Below, piece by piece: positions 8,744 to 17,531 of a stretch of DNA of 64,000 nt; the first letter of the stretch is position 1, and each line of letters opens with the position of its first letter. A program made the translations under genes and the position numbers. Under the pieces are notes generated by a model. That model was not told the origin of the DNA, made no database searches, and saw only the letters and a program-made list of their open reading frames with translations. Source of the stretch: Saccharibacillus nicotianae (lineage in GTDB: Bacteria > Bacillota > Bacilli > Paenibacillales > Paenibacillaceae); the NCBI RefSeq assembly GCF_042681745.1, contig NZ_JBHUGF010000011.1:558001-622000 (forward strand), read 5' to 3'.

Positions 8744-10861
8744 ATGTTAAGAATCCCTCATTTATCGCTAAATAAACCTGCTGATTGGGAAGCTGGAACA
8801 GCGATTAATATACAGATTGGTGATGCCGGTGTTCATTTGCAAAAAGAATTAAAATATAACATAGATGGGCATTTCTTTATTCCTCTTCATATTCCTATTG
8901 CAGATTTAGCATCTAATGGAGAAGGGAAACTATATCTATTAGACACGAAAGGTTCATTACTGTTATTGGACCCTGCTACTCAATCATTGGAACCATTGTT
9001 TCCTGTAGGACACCAGATGTTTAGTGTAGATGCACAATTGTCAGGCCAATCAGATCGTTGGATTATTGCTCAAAAGAATGGAACAAGTTTAACTACTTCA
9101 GCTTATTCTATTCGCAATGGACAACAGATATGGAGTATGGAAAGTCGTACAGACAAAGAAGGGCAATCCGGCGAAGTACTCGCATTTACACATGATGAAC
9201 AGCATAATCTATTTCAATTTGTTCGTTATGTTGAAGAAGATTATTCAAATAAAAATGCAATTTCAGAAATACCGCCAGTCTATGTACAAAGATATGAGAT
9301 TCATTGTTATAACCAACGTGGAATATTACAACAGGTGCTCTGTTTACCTATACTCTGGCAAAACCAAATAGAAGAGATCAATCCTAGTTCTACGTACAAC
9401 TGGCAAATAGCCGCAGCAAACGGATTTATTTATATCACAGAATCTCAGACACGAACCATTTGGAAATTAGATCAACAAGGTAAATTGGAAGGAGTCTCGA
9501 TTGTATCATTTGGACTGACAGGGCATATTTTAGCAGATGTTGATGGAACATTATATATAGGCGCTTATTATTGGAATACACCCGAGAGTGAAAAGAATCC
9601 TTTCATTTTAGCTGTTCTAACCAATGGATTTGTCGAGCGAGTAGCAGGCTACAATGACAGATTAGATAAGATGTTTTATGGTCAATACGGTCAGATTCTG
9701 ATCTATAATCAACAAAATGCTTCAGTCACCATTTTGGAAAAGAAAAGAAATACACGTACAGCTCCTGAATATGGAGGGCTGCCTAGAGGAACACTTATTT
9801 TACCTTCAGCAGATAGCGGGAATGAAGCTACAGTATGGCATAATATGGTGCTTGAAGCGCAAATTCCTGCAGAGACGAGAGTGATTGTTCGTTATACTGC
9901 TTCAGATCACAAAAGATTTCTCTGGCAAAATAAATCTTATGATTTTGATGAATGGCTCCGAAGTGAACATATTCCTACTTCTCAAAAGTTAAAGTATATA
10001 CAAGAGCATTGGACAGTATTACCACCTAATCCGCACAATGCTTTTTTTACATCAGCTAAAGGGAGATATTTATGGATAGCTATAGAACTAGTAGGTAGTG
10101 GAAGTCAGTCGCCTTTGATAACAAAATTACAGTTATTTTATCCAAGATCGTCGTTACTTTCTTATCTACCTTCTATTTATCAAGAAGGTCCGCCAGACTC
10201 TTTTTTAGAACGCTTCATTTCATTATTTGGTCATTTTTTAAGGCAACATCATGAGCAAATTGCAGGGATTTCGGCTGTTTTTGATTCAGAACAAGTGGAT
10301 GGTGCATTTTTAAAATGGCTTGCTAGTTGGCTGGACATTGTAGCAGATGATAGTTGGTCAGATGAACGATTACGCGCTTATATTCAAATCGCTCCCAAGT
10401 TGTATCAAATTCGTGGAACACGCCAAGCAATGCAACAAATGGTCAAGCTATTGATTGGATATACGCCCCATATTTTAGAACACTTTCAATATAAACATTT
10501 ATTACATGATCCTGATTGGGAAAAAGCATTATCAATTTTGTATACAGATATGCCATACCACTTTCTTGTTATCCTTCCCCCTCATAGTATTGCATCTGAA
10601 CAGCAAAAAGAAATGATACAGCGTATGATTGCTCGGGATCAACCTGCAATGACAGAGGCTGAACTGATTGTACTTGAACCAAGAATAAGACTCGGAGGAC
10701 ATACGTATTTGGAAGTGAATTCAATTTTAGCTTCTCCATCACGATTAGCAATTGATAATCAATCTGTTGTTTCATACGATACGATATTAACCGAAGGTGA
10801 AGAAAAAGATGCAGCAGTATTTCCATTCCGATTAAATAATGTAATCCAACTGAATCATTGA
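8744..10861 (+). CDS. eCIS tail protein: beta-propeller-like region fused to phage tail protein I domain
   Basis: 705 residues. Residues about 50-340 contain repeated short segments of the kind GKLYLLDTKGSLLLLDPATQ and GFIYITESQTRTIWKLDQQG, typical of NHL/SMP-30 propeller blades. From about residue 470 the sequence matches the tail-protein-I domain (SYLPSIYQEGPPDSFLERFI, FLKWLASWLDI, KLYQIRGTRQAMQQMV, TDMPYHFLVILPP). This architecture occurs at the outer baseplate edge of eCIS and phage-like particles, where the propeller may bind fibres or targets. It ends with TGA at 10861. No separate tail-fibre gene is visible, so receptor contact could involve this protein or the next one. Confidence 0.8.
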   Translation: MLRIPHLSLNKPADWEAGTAINIQIGDAGVHLQKELKYNIDGHFFIPLHIPIADLASNGEGKLYLLDTKGSLLLLDPATQSLEPLFPVGHQMFSVDAQLSGQSDRWIIAQKNGTSLTTSAYSIRNGQQIWSMESRTDKEGQSGEVLAFTHDEQHNLFQFVRYVEEDYSNKNAISEIPPVYVQRYEIHCYNQRGILQQVLCLPILWQNQIEEINPSSTYNWQIAAANGFIYITESQTRTIWKLDQQGKLEGVSIVSFGLTGHILADVDGTLYIGAYYWNTPESEKNPFILAVLTNGFVERVAGYNDRLDKMFYGQYGQILIYNQQNASVTILEKKRNTRTAPEYGGLPRGTLILPSADSGNEATVWHNMVLEAQIPAETRVIVRYTASDHKRFLWQNKSYDFDEWLRSEHIPTSQKLKYIQEHWTVLPPNPHNAFFTSAKGRYLWIAIELVGSGSQSPLITKLQLFYPRSSLLSYLPSIYQEGPPDSFLERFISLFGHFLRQHHEQIAGISAVFDSEQVDGAFLKWLASWLDIVADDSWSDERLRAYIQIAPKLYQIRGTRQAMQQMVKLLIGYTPHILEHFQYKHLLHDPDWEKALSILYTDMPYHFLVILPPHSIASEQQKEMIQRMIARDQPAMTEAELIVLEPRIRLGGHTYLEVNSILASPSRLAIDNQSVVSYDTILTEGEEKDAAVFPFRLNNVIQLNH

Positions 10862-10887
10862 TGAATGAGCCAACAAAGGAGCGCGTA

Positions 10888-12432
10888 ATGATGCAGAATT
10901 CAAGATACTATCCGTTTGAGCGTAATCGTTATTTCTATGGCAAATTGCTAACGGTAAGGGATTTTGAAGCTGAGCAAAATTATGTTATGGATAAACGTAG
11001 ATTAATGAACCGATTGCTTTTCGGTTCAGGTATTATTACGGGGTTGAAAGTAGATAAAATTGATTTTCATACTATATCAATTCAATCTGGAGCAGCATTA
11101 GACAACTTGGGCAGAGAAATTATTGTACCAGCGCCAATAACCACACGATTATCATTACTTGATGGATTTGCTCAAAATGATTCTAATCGTGAATTGTATC
11201 TTTGTCTGGCATATAGTGAACGAGGTCGAGAACCTGTACATACATTGGAACGTAACAATGAAAGTATAGGGGAACTCAGTGAGCATAATCGTGTACAAGA
11301 AGCGTATCAGTTGGTTCTTAAAGATGATCCAACTGAATTTGAACAGTACGGAACTATGCAATTGAAGGAACAAAGAGTTCATTTTTATCAAGATGAGTAT
11401 GTCAAAATGTTTATGAAGGGACCTAAATATGTACAAGCAGGGATTCCATTTGATTTGCATATTTATGTAGTAAAAGCCAATGCAGAAGCTCAAGTTATTC
11501 TTGACTCTAGACTTGAAACGGATGGAGTGCAACTTCAAAGTGGAAGTGACCGATTAACCTATAATGATTCTGGTAATAGCATACGCAAAGAGTATCGAAT
11601 TGATAGTCAGTTCATTGCTCGCAAAAATGGAGATCAAGCAATGATCCGAATCGTTGATGCTACGATTCGAGTAGATGGACAAGCTATTTCGATCCGAGAA
11701 GAAATCAAATTTCCAATTGAAGTGATTGAACAGCCTGATCAAAAATTATGGCAAAATTATAGTGAACGTTCGCTAGAAGATGCACTGGATAATCATCCTG
11801 CGATGATTTGTCTTGCCAAAATTAGTCTCATTCGTAGTCGCTCGACGTATTCTATTGATCAGGTAGATCCTGTTCCTTTTGGCGACTTTGTACGTAATAC
11901 CTCCGATTTATATCGTTTGGGTTTACTAAAAGGCACCAATGAATTACTAGATAGTCCAGTTGTACAAGCCAATACAGTCCCTTTACCAACGTTCGAATCT
12001 CCTGTCTCGGAAATAGATCCTCATGTAGATCAAGAAGAGGAACCCGAATTCCTACAGGATCGTGCCAGTGAACACAATGTTCAACAAGTACGTTCAGGTG
12101 TGATTGAATTAGCTTTTTCCGGTAATCGATCGCATAATGTTCTTTTTTCTAAAGGAGAAAATGTAGTTTCAGAAGAAATTGAACATGGTTTGGGAGCAGG
12201 AAGTGTGTATTTGACTGTTGGACTGTGGGAAGAAGAAGCTGGTAAAATTTTTGCGGGAAATCAAGACGTATTTGATCATACACCTTATGAATCTTCTTTG
12301 CCACAAGTTAAATTAGGGACAGTTCAATATCCTGAAAAAGGTACATTTCGAATCGGAGCTAAAGTTTTTGTGCCTTCAGGCGCTGCTACATTACGTATTC
12401 AGTGGTGGGCAGTCAAAGCAGTGGAAGTTTAG
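10888..12432 (+). CDS. Conserved eCIS/phage-tail-locus protein of unknown function
   Basis: 514 residues. The opening (PFERNRYFYGKLLTVRDFEA, then NYVMDKRRLMNRLLFGSGII) is a pattern I recognise from uncharacterised proteins encoded beside baseplate genes in contractile systems, but no biochemical role is known to me. The rest is beta-rich, with a C-terminal ~120-residue sandwich-like domain ending in RIQWWAVKAVEV. AAAGGAG at 10875-10881 sets the start at the ATG pair 10888/10891. An upstream in-frame TTG overlaps the previous stop but has no ribosome-binding site. As the last plus-strand structural gene, it is a candidate for a peripheral baseplate or host-contact protein. Confidence 0.7.
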   Translation: MMQNSRYYPFERNRYFYGKLLTVRDFEAEQNYVMDKRRLMNRLLFGSGIITGLKVDKIDFHTISIQSGAALDNLGREIIVPAPITTRLSLLDGFAQNDSNRELYLCLAYSERGREPVHTLERNNESIGELSEHNRVQEAYQLVLKDDPTEFEQYGTMQLKEQRVHFYQDEYVKMFMKGPKYVQAGIPFDLHIYVVKANAEAQVILDSRLETDGVQLQSGSDRLTYNDSGNSIRKEYRIDSQFIARKNGDQAMIRIVDATIRVDGQAISIREEIKFPIEVIEQPDQKLWQNYSERSLEDALDNHPAMICLAKISLIRSRSTYSIDQVDPVPFGDFVRNTSDLYRLGLLKGTNELLDSPVVQANTVPLPTFESPVSEIDPHVDQEEEPEFLQDRASEHNVQQVRSGVIELAFSGNRSHNVLFSKGENVVSEEIEHGLGAGSVYLTVGLWEEEAGKIFAGNQDVFDHTPYESSLPQVKLGTVQYPEKGTFRIGAKVFVPSGAATLRIQWWAVKAVEV

Positions 12433-12462
12433 ACGAGAGGGTTGATATAATACGAGCTTAAA

Positions 12463-12499
12463 AAGCCTGCTGTATGCAAAAAATACTTTAAGCAGGCTT
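12463..12499 (-). terminator. Rho-independent terminator of the MORN gene
   Basis: Inverted repeat AAGCCTGCT / AGCAGGCTT separated by 19 bases. Read on the minus strand, the stem ends in a run of T, placing it 50 bases after the stop of the MORN-repeat gene. There is no T-run on the plus side, so it serves the plus-strand operon weakly if at all. Confidence 0.7.
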
Positions 12500-12547
12500 G
12501 AACAGCCCAAATATAGAGTAGTGCAAATCGTATTTTTTAGCTCTATT

Positions 12548-14065
12548 TTAAGAATTTGGTGGAACTTGTGTAACATCTGCACTTTGTAAGCCTTCCTGCT
12601 CTTTCTGTTTTTCGCCAAAGTGGAAACCATAAATAATATCATCCTCTATAAAATAAAAGGATTTTTTGCTTACATCTTGGGTTCTTTGACGATCGGTAAG
12701 TTTGCGATTTTCTTCATCTACATTATTCTCATACAATATCATTGCCATATCAGGATCATTGAGTGTGACAGCAGAGACTGTTGCATTTGTTCCTTTGACA
12801 CCAATCTGAAAAATTAAATGTAAATCTGGATAGTCGAGATAAGCAGGTAGTAACCCTTCGGGTGTAATCGGAGCTGCTGTTCCTCCTGTAGTTATAGCTG
12901 CATAAGTGTCATTAGATATACTAGGTGGGATCGTTCCTGCAGCGGGTGTTACGGGTACAGTATTAGCATTGGTAGTGCCGATTGCTTGTGGTTGTTTCAA
13001 AATAGGACGAATAGTCGCTGGATCACCTAGTATATTTTGAACTTCTTTACGAGAAAGTCCGAGAAATTGTTTAGGATCGATTTGACCTTTAGCAAAAAAA
13101 CCTTTGTATCGAATCAGCTTATCTTTACCATATAAAGTACCAATACCATCGTATTTGTTATTACGAAATTGCCCTTCATACAAAGCTTCGCCTTGTGAAT
13201 TGTTAAGTTTTCCTTGTCCATTATATTGACCTTGAAGAAATGTACCTTCATATAAATTGATCCCTTGAGAGGTATATAGTATTCCTTGTCCCTGACGTTT
13301 TCCAAGAGCAAAGTTACCTTTATACAGAGCCACTCCTTTATCATTGTAATCAACGCCAGCACCATCATATAATCCATTTTGAAAAGCACCAGTATAGATC
13401 ATTTTACCGTTGTTGTTATATTTAGTGCCGGTGCCATTAAAAACGTTATTGTTGAATTGCCCTTCATAAATAAGCATAGAGCGATCATTGTATAGTTTCC
13501 CTGTACCATCACGTAATTGATTAATAAATGTACCTTCATATTTTATACTACCGTCATCATAGTATTGAATTCCTGTACCACTATAACGCCCTTCTGCAAA
13601 TTGACCTTTATAAATCAACTTCCCTTGATCATTAAATTGACTACCTGTCCCTTGTTTTTGCCCTTTAACAAATTGCCCATCGTAAATGACTTGTTGATCT
13701 AAAAAAATCTTACCATCGCCATCATATTGTCCATCTACAAATGCACCGCGATACAGTAATTCTTTATTTTTAGGATTATCATACAATTGTGCATTGCCTG
13801 TAAATGTTTTGGCTTTATTGGTATTTTCATAAAGATCTTGCCAACGTCCAAATCGGCTATAGGGGAAAAAGATTAATAATAGAATCAATACAATAAGTAG
13901 AAGAATAGCAGCTAAGAGCCATTTTTTACTTACAAAATAATGACCAATCTTAGTATACTGACGGATACTGCGGGGATCACTTTCCCAAGCGCCTTTTACC
14001 CATTCCCCTGTTTTAGTTGCTGTTTCTTTCGTCCATTTTTTTACAGGTTCAAAAGAGAGTTCCAA
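12548..14065 (-). CDS. Membrane-anchored MORN-repeat protein
   Basis: 505 residues. A cytoplasmic N-terminus of ~47 residues is followed by one strongly hydrophobic helix (about 48-67). Residues about 103-325 are ten or so MORN repeats with a ~23-residue period, each of the form YEGxFxxGxxxGxGxxY. The C-terminal ~175 residues have a Thr/Pro/Ala-rich linker and a small mixed domain. MORN arrays act as rigid protein or lipid scaffolds. The TTG start is supported by AGGAGG 8 bases upstream. It follows the PAAR-like gene by 16 bases on the same strand, so both are one transcript inside the eCIS locus. The role is unknown; anchoring or docking the particle at the membrane is an inference from the helix and the neighbours. 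Confidence 0.8.
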   Translation of the reverse strand: MELSFEPVKKWTKETATKTGEWVKGAWESDPRSIRQYTKIGHYFVSKKWLLAAILLLIVLILLLIFFPYSRFGRWQDLYENTNKAKTFTGNAQLYDNPKNKELLYRGAFVDGQYDGDGKIFLDQQVIYDGQFVKGQKQGTGSQFNDQGKLIYKGQFAEGRYSGTGIQYYDDGSIKYEGTFINQLRDGTGKLYNDRSMLIYEGQFNNNVFNGTGTKYNNNGKMIYTGAFQNGLYDGAGVDYNDKGVALYKGNFALGKRQGQGILYTSQGINLYEGTFLQGQYNGQGKLNNSQGEALYEGQFRNNKYDGIGTLYGKDKLIRYKGFFAKGQIDPKQFLGLSRKEVQNILGDPATIRPILKQPQAIGTTNANTVPVTPAAGTIPPSISNDTYAAITTGGTAAPITPEGLLPAYLDYPDLHLIFQIGVKGTNATVSAVTLNDPDMAMILYENNVDEENRKLTDRQRTQDVSKKSFYFIEDDIIYGFHFGEKQKEQEGLQSADVTQVPPNS

Positions 14066-14081
14066 TATCGCAACCTCCTAT

Positions 14082-14471
14082 TTATGGAATCATAACTGTG
14101 GTTTGGGCAGGTTGAATAATAGAGATCATTCCACCCCAATTGCATAAACATTTGGAATTATTGCTAAGAGCAGGCATATTAGCGACTTGAACAGTAGGAG
14201 AGCCAGGAGACCACGGAACTGAAATAACTGGCATACATGGCATAGGCGTAAGAACACCCAATGCAGCAGCTGTAGCGGCAGCGACTTGAGGATTGCTAGG
14301 AGAGGTACACATTGCAAAAGGCGCAATATTTAGAATCGGTTTATTATCCATAATGGTAGCCATCGGCATAGAATTGGCGAATACAGCACTGGTAGGAATA
14401 ACACTCAGAACAGAAGGAGCGACACCGAATGAACATTGTAATGTGGCACCGTGACATACACCTAAACTCAT
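14082..14471 (-). CDS. DUF4280 PAAR-like spike tip protein (Afp10-like)
   Basis: 129 residues of the DUF4280 family. VCHGATLQCSFG opens the protein; NIAPFAMCTSPSNP, VAAATAAALGVLTPMPCMPV and CLCNWGGMISI follow. The regularly spaced Cys and His residues are the probable metal ligands at the apex. PAAR-like proteins cap the spike trimer of contractile systems and may carry cargo. AGGAGG sits 6 bases from the ATG. Unlike the other structural genes it lies on the minus strand, paired with the MORN gene, and may therefore be controlled separately from the baseplate operon. Confidence 0.88.
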   Translation of the reverse strand: MSLGVCHGATLQCSFGVAPSVLSVIPTSAVFANSMPMATIMDNKPILNIAPFAMCTSPSNPQVAAATAAALGVLTPMPCMPVISVPWSPGSPTVQVANMPALSNNSKCLCNWGGMISIIQPAQTTVMIP

Positions 14472-14668
14472 TATATGACCTCCTGATCAATCAGAATAGA
14501 CATTCATTATTGATTTAAGTAAATTTTTATTTTTTCAAAAAGTGATATGCCTTTAGATGTAAAATTTTCCTTTTTATATGGTACTATGAATAGGTGATAA
14601 TCGGCAATAAGAAGTTAGCAGATGGATATAATTGAAGAGGTTATTTCATTTATAGGAGTGATATAAGG

Positions 14669-17488
14669 ATGAATCCTATCCGCAGATGGCTTGTACTTAC
14701 AGGTTTATGTGTGATCCTGTTAACGAGTAGTTTGATTACGTACACCTACATGCATCTGCTAGAATTGCCTTTGTTTTCAAATCGAATTGATCTTGAAAAT
14801 ATTAATAGTGTTGTTACCGATCAAGAAGGAAACACATATGTACTTGATAAACAGCAACGTATTTTAGAATGGAATCCTAGTGGGAAAATCGACTTAATTG
14901 TAGATGCCCATGATAATTGGTTACAACGAAATGTACTACTGAGGGACGAACAAGAATTTACTCAACTACGTAAAATTACAATAGATGAGCAAGGTAATAT
15001 GTATGTATCTCGAAGCCACTTTTCACGTAATCGAGTCTTTTTACAATCAGAAGATATTATTCGTTATACTCCTAGTGGTAAGCCAGAAGGTGAGCCGTTA
15101 TATACTCGTACTTATGATCCTCCTTTAGAACATACAGCAGGTCAATTAACTGCGCTGATGATCTCAGGCGATAGTCTATACTTTTACGAAATGAATGAAA
15201 TAGGCTTATTATTACGTCAGCTTGAGCTTAAAAATAATACAATGACAGAAGTGCTTCAAATTAAAATTCCTCAAACGATCGGAATTCAAAACGTATCTGG
15301 TTGGCAATCTGGTCATATTTATTTCACAAGTAAAAGTGGAGCCGTCTACCAGGTAGGCACTTCTAATGATCTATCCAAAATAACTTCTAACATTATTAAA
15401 TTACCCCAAAGCGATGGAGTAGGTAAATACCCTTACCGTATAGGTGTATCTTCGAATCAACAATTATATGTAGGCGATATAGGACAGCAAAAAATTATCC
15501 GCTTTCCGATAGGTAATAAAAATGTAGAGCAAAACATACCTGCTGTCTGGTTGGATGAATCCCAATTAAAGGAATTTGGTCATGATACCGTTCTTAACGA
15601 CATTAGTAGCATGGGCGTAGGTAGAGATGGGACAGTAACTATCGGTGCTGTTGATGCGGTGATTCAAGCCAATGAAAATGGAGAAAACGTAAGAGTGATT
15701 TACCAGCCTGAAATGTCAGGATATATGTTGCTGAAATTATGGGGAGTACGGTTATGTGCATTACTGATTGTAATTTCACTTCTATGGATTGTTAGGCATA
15801 TTTATATTCACATGATGAACCGTAAAGTTTCAATTCTGATTAAGCAGTTGCTTGCTTTTCTAATAGTATTAACCATTTTACTTAATTATTTTTCCAGTAA
15901 AGTGACAGAGCGAATTACTCAAGATTTACAGTCGCAGATTCGGGAAAAGCTTAATCTAGCTATTTACCTGAGTACCAATCAACTACCGTTATCAGAGATG
16001 CAAGCTCTGCAAGAACCACAAGATTTTAAAAGTCAGACTTACTTAGCCATGAGTATGCAAAACGAACGCATCTTATCGGGTACAGATAATACAACAATGA
16101 AAGAATTCTACAGCGAGTTATACACTTATCGAGCAGGTAAATTGTATATTTTGACAGACTATGGTGATCCTGTAGGTCCCTTTTATCCTGTAGCTCTAAA
16201 CGATCAATATCAAAAAGTACTACAAGGAGAAACGATTTATAATGAAGAAACGGATCGAGATGGCTCTTGGCTAGAAGCAGTAGGACCGATTTACGATCAA
16301 AATCGCAATATTATTGGTATGCATGAAATTGGCGTATCTGCAGAAAGTCTACATGCCAAAACAGACCTCCTTTATAATCAAATGTTCAAATTGATTGCGA
16401 TATCAGCACCGATCACAGCTATTTTGTTTTCAATATTAACTATGTTTATTATGTCTTCGATTCGTAAGCTACGAGCTAGTGCAGCTGAAATGGCAGCGGG
16501 TCATTGGGGGACGAGGGTTCATATTGGAGGTGTAAGAGATGAGATCAACGAACTTGGAGATCAATTCAATACGATGGCATCTCAGATTGAACAATATATC
16601 AGTAATATTCAGTTACTGAGTCATTCCTATTATCGCTTTGTACCGAAGCCTTTTCTTGACTTTCTTGGTAAAAAAGATATGACCGAAGTAGCGTTGGGTA
16701 ATCAAGTAGAAAAAGAAATGTGTATGATGATATGCAGTATTCGTTCTTTTTACCAGCATACTAAAGGGATGGAGACGACCGAAATCTTCGATTTGATCAA
16801 TCTATTTCTAGGTAGTGCAGGACCCCGCATTCGTCATGCTGGTGGAATTATTAACGATTATGCGGATGCCAGTCTATTCAGTCTTTTTCCTAGATGGACA
16901 GAAGATGCAATGGAAGCAGCTTTATCGATTCGTGGACGCTTGAATGAATATAATCTAGAGCAATTAGCGGTTGGTGGTCGTACTCTGGATGTAGGTATCG
17001 TTATTCATCGTGGTAATCTATTATTGGGTGTAGTGGGTGAAGAAGAACGAATGGCAAATGCAGTTATTTCCGAAGATGTAAATACTGTTTTTGAATTAGA
17101 GCGGTTGAGTCAGCAATTAGGTGTGAGTATCTTAATCACTGCTGAAGTGTACGAAGCGTTAGAACAAAAGCATCATTACGGTATTCGTGATCTAGGAGAT
17201 ATCCAGCCAAGTGTAGATGAACATACGATGCGTCTATATGAGGTCTATGATGGAGATGCGGAAGATCAACGCCGTTTAAAAGCAAGAACATTAGAGACGT
17301 TTGAGCAAGGACTAACTTATTTCAGAGATGGAAGATTTTTGGAAGCTCGTACTGCCTTTCTCCAGATTATTCGGCAAAATGCTAAAGATGAAGCAGCCAA
17401 ATTATACTTTTATCTAAGTGATGAATACTATAGTCGAGGTGCAGACGAAGGCTGGCATGGACAGTTGAAAATGTTGGGGACAGCCTAA
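14669..17488 (+). CDS. Membrane receptor with propeller, Cache-like and HAMP domains and a degenerate adenylate/guanylate cyclase domain
   Basis: 939 residues. Predicted order: TM helix 8-28; extracytoplasmic propeller-like repeats 45-345; TM helices ~352-375 and ~386-408; an extracytoplasmic Cache-like sensor 410-570; TM helix ~572-595; HAMP 596-645; class III cyclase homology 680-860; a C-terminal TPR-like tail 870-925. This topology puts both sensors outside and the cyclase domain inside. The cyclase fold is recognisable (GVVGEEERMANAVISEDVN), but the first metal Asp is Ser690 (ICSIRSF instead of FSDIRGF), the second is lost (YADAS instead of IGDA), and the transition-state Arg is Glu809. 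It is probably a non-enzymatic signalling or binding domain. It lies between eCIS parts and cargo, so it may control or tether the system. Confidence 0.82.
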   Translation: MNPIRRWLVLTGLCVILLTSSLITYTYMHLLELPLFSNRIDLENINSVVTDQEGNTYVLDKQQRILEWNPSGKIDLIVDAHDNWLQRNVLLRDEQEFTQLRKITIDEQGNMYVSRSHFSRNRVFLQSEDIIRYTPSGKPEGEPLYTRTYDPPLEHTAGQLTALMISGDSLYFYEMNEIGLLLRQLELKNNTMTEVLQIKIPQTIGIQNVSGWQSGHIYFTSKSGAVYQVGTSNDLSKITSNIIKLPQSDGVGKYPYRIGVSSNQQLYVGDIGQQKIIRFPIGNKNVEQNIPAVWLDESQLKEFGHDTVLNDISSMGVGRDGTVTIGAVDAVIQANENGENVRVIYQPEMSGYMLLKLWGVRLCALLIVISLLWIVRHIYIHMMNRKVSILIKQLLAFLIVLTILLNYFSSKVTERITQDLQSQIREKLNLAIYLSTNQLPLSEMQALQEPQDFKSQTYLAMSMQNERILSGTDNTTMKEFYSELYTYRAGKLYILTDYGDPVGPFYPVALNDQYQKVLQGETIYNEETDRDGSWLEAVGPIYDQNRNIIGMHEIGVSAESLHAKTDLLYNQMFKLIAISAPITAILFSILTMFIMSSIRKLRASAAEMAAGHWGTRVHIGGVRDEINELGDQFNTMASQIEQYISNIQLLSHSYYRFVPKPFLDFLGKKDMTEVALGNQVEKEMCMMICSIRSFYQHTKGMETTEIFDLINLFLGSAGPRIRHAGGIINDYADASLFSLFPRWTEDAMEAALSIRGRLNEYNLEQLAVGGRTLDVGIVIHRGNLLLGVVGEEERMANAVISEDVNTVFELERLSQQLGVSILITAEVYEALEQKHHYGIRDLGDIQPSVDEHTMRLYEVYDGDAEDQRRLKARTLETFEQGLTYFRDGRFLEARTAFLQIIRQNAKDEAAKLYFYLSDEYYSRGADEGWHGQLKMLGTA

Positions 17489-17531
17489 TGATCGGGTGAT
17501 CATTCATTTTTAAATATAAGGAGGAATTACA

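Noticed and set aside
11155..11538. 127-codon minus-strand frame inside the conserved eCIS gene
   Set aside because: No ribosome-binding site or recognisable protein; codon pattern follows the plus-strand gene.
1..12432. Possible prophage tail module
   Set aside because: No capsid, portal, terminase, integrase or lysis genes are seen, and the DUF4157 cargo, LysM adaptor and DUF4280 tip are typical of eCIS. The upstream side is not visible, so this is strong but not absolute.
14669..17488. Active adenylate cyclase
   Set aside because: The catalytic metal ligands and transition-state Arg are replaced, so I describe it as a degenerate cyclase domain.
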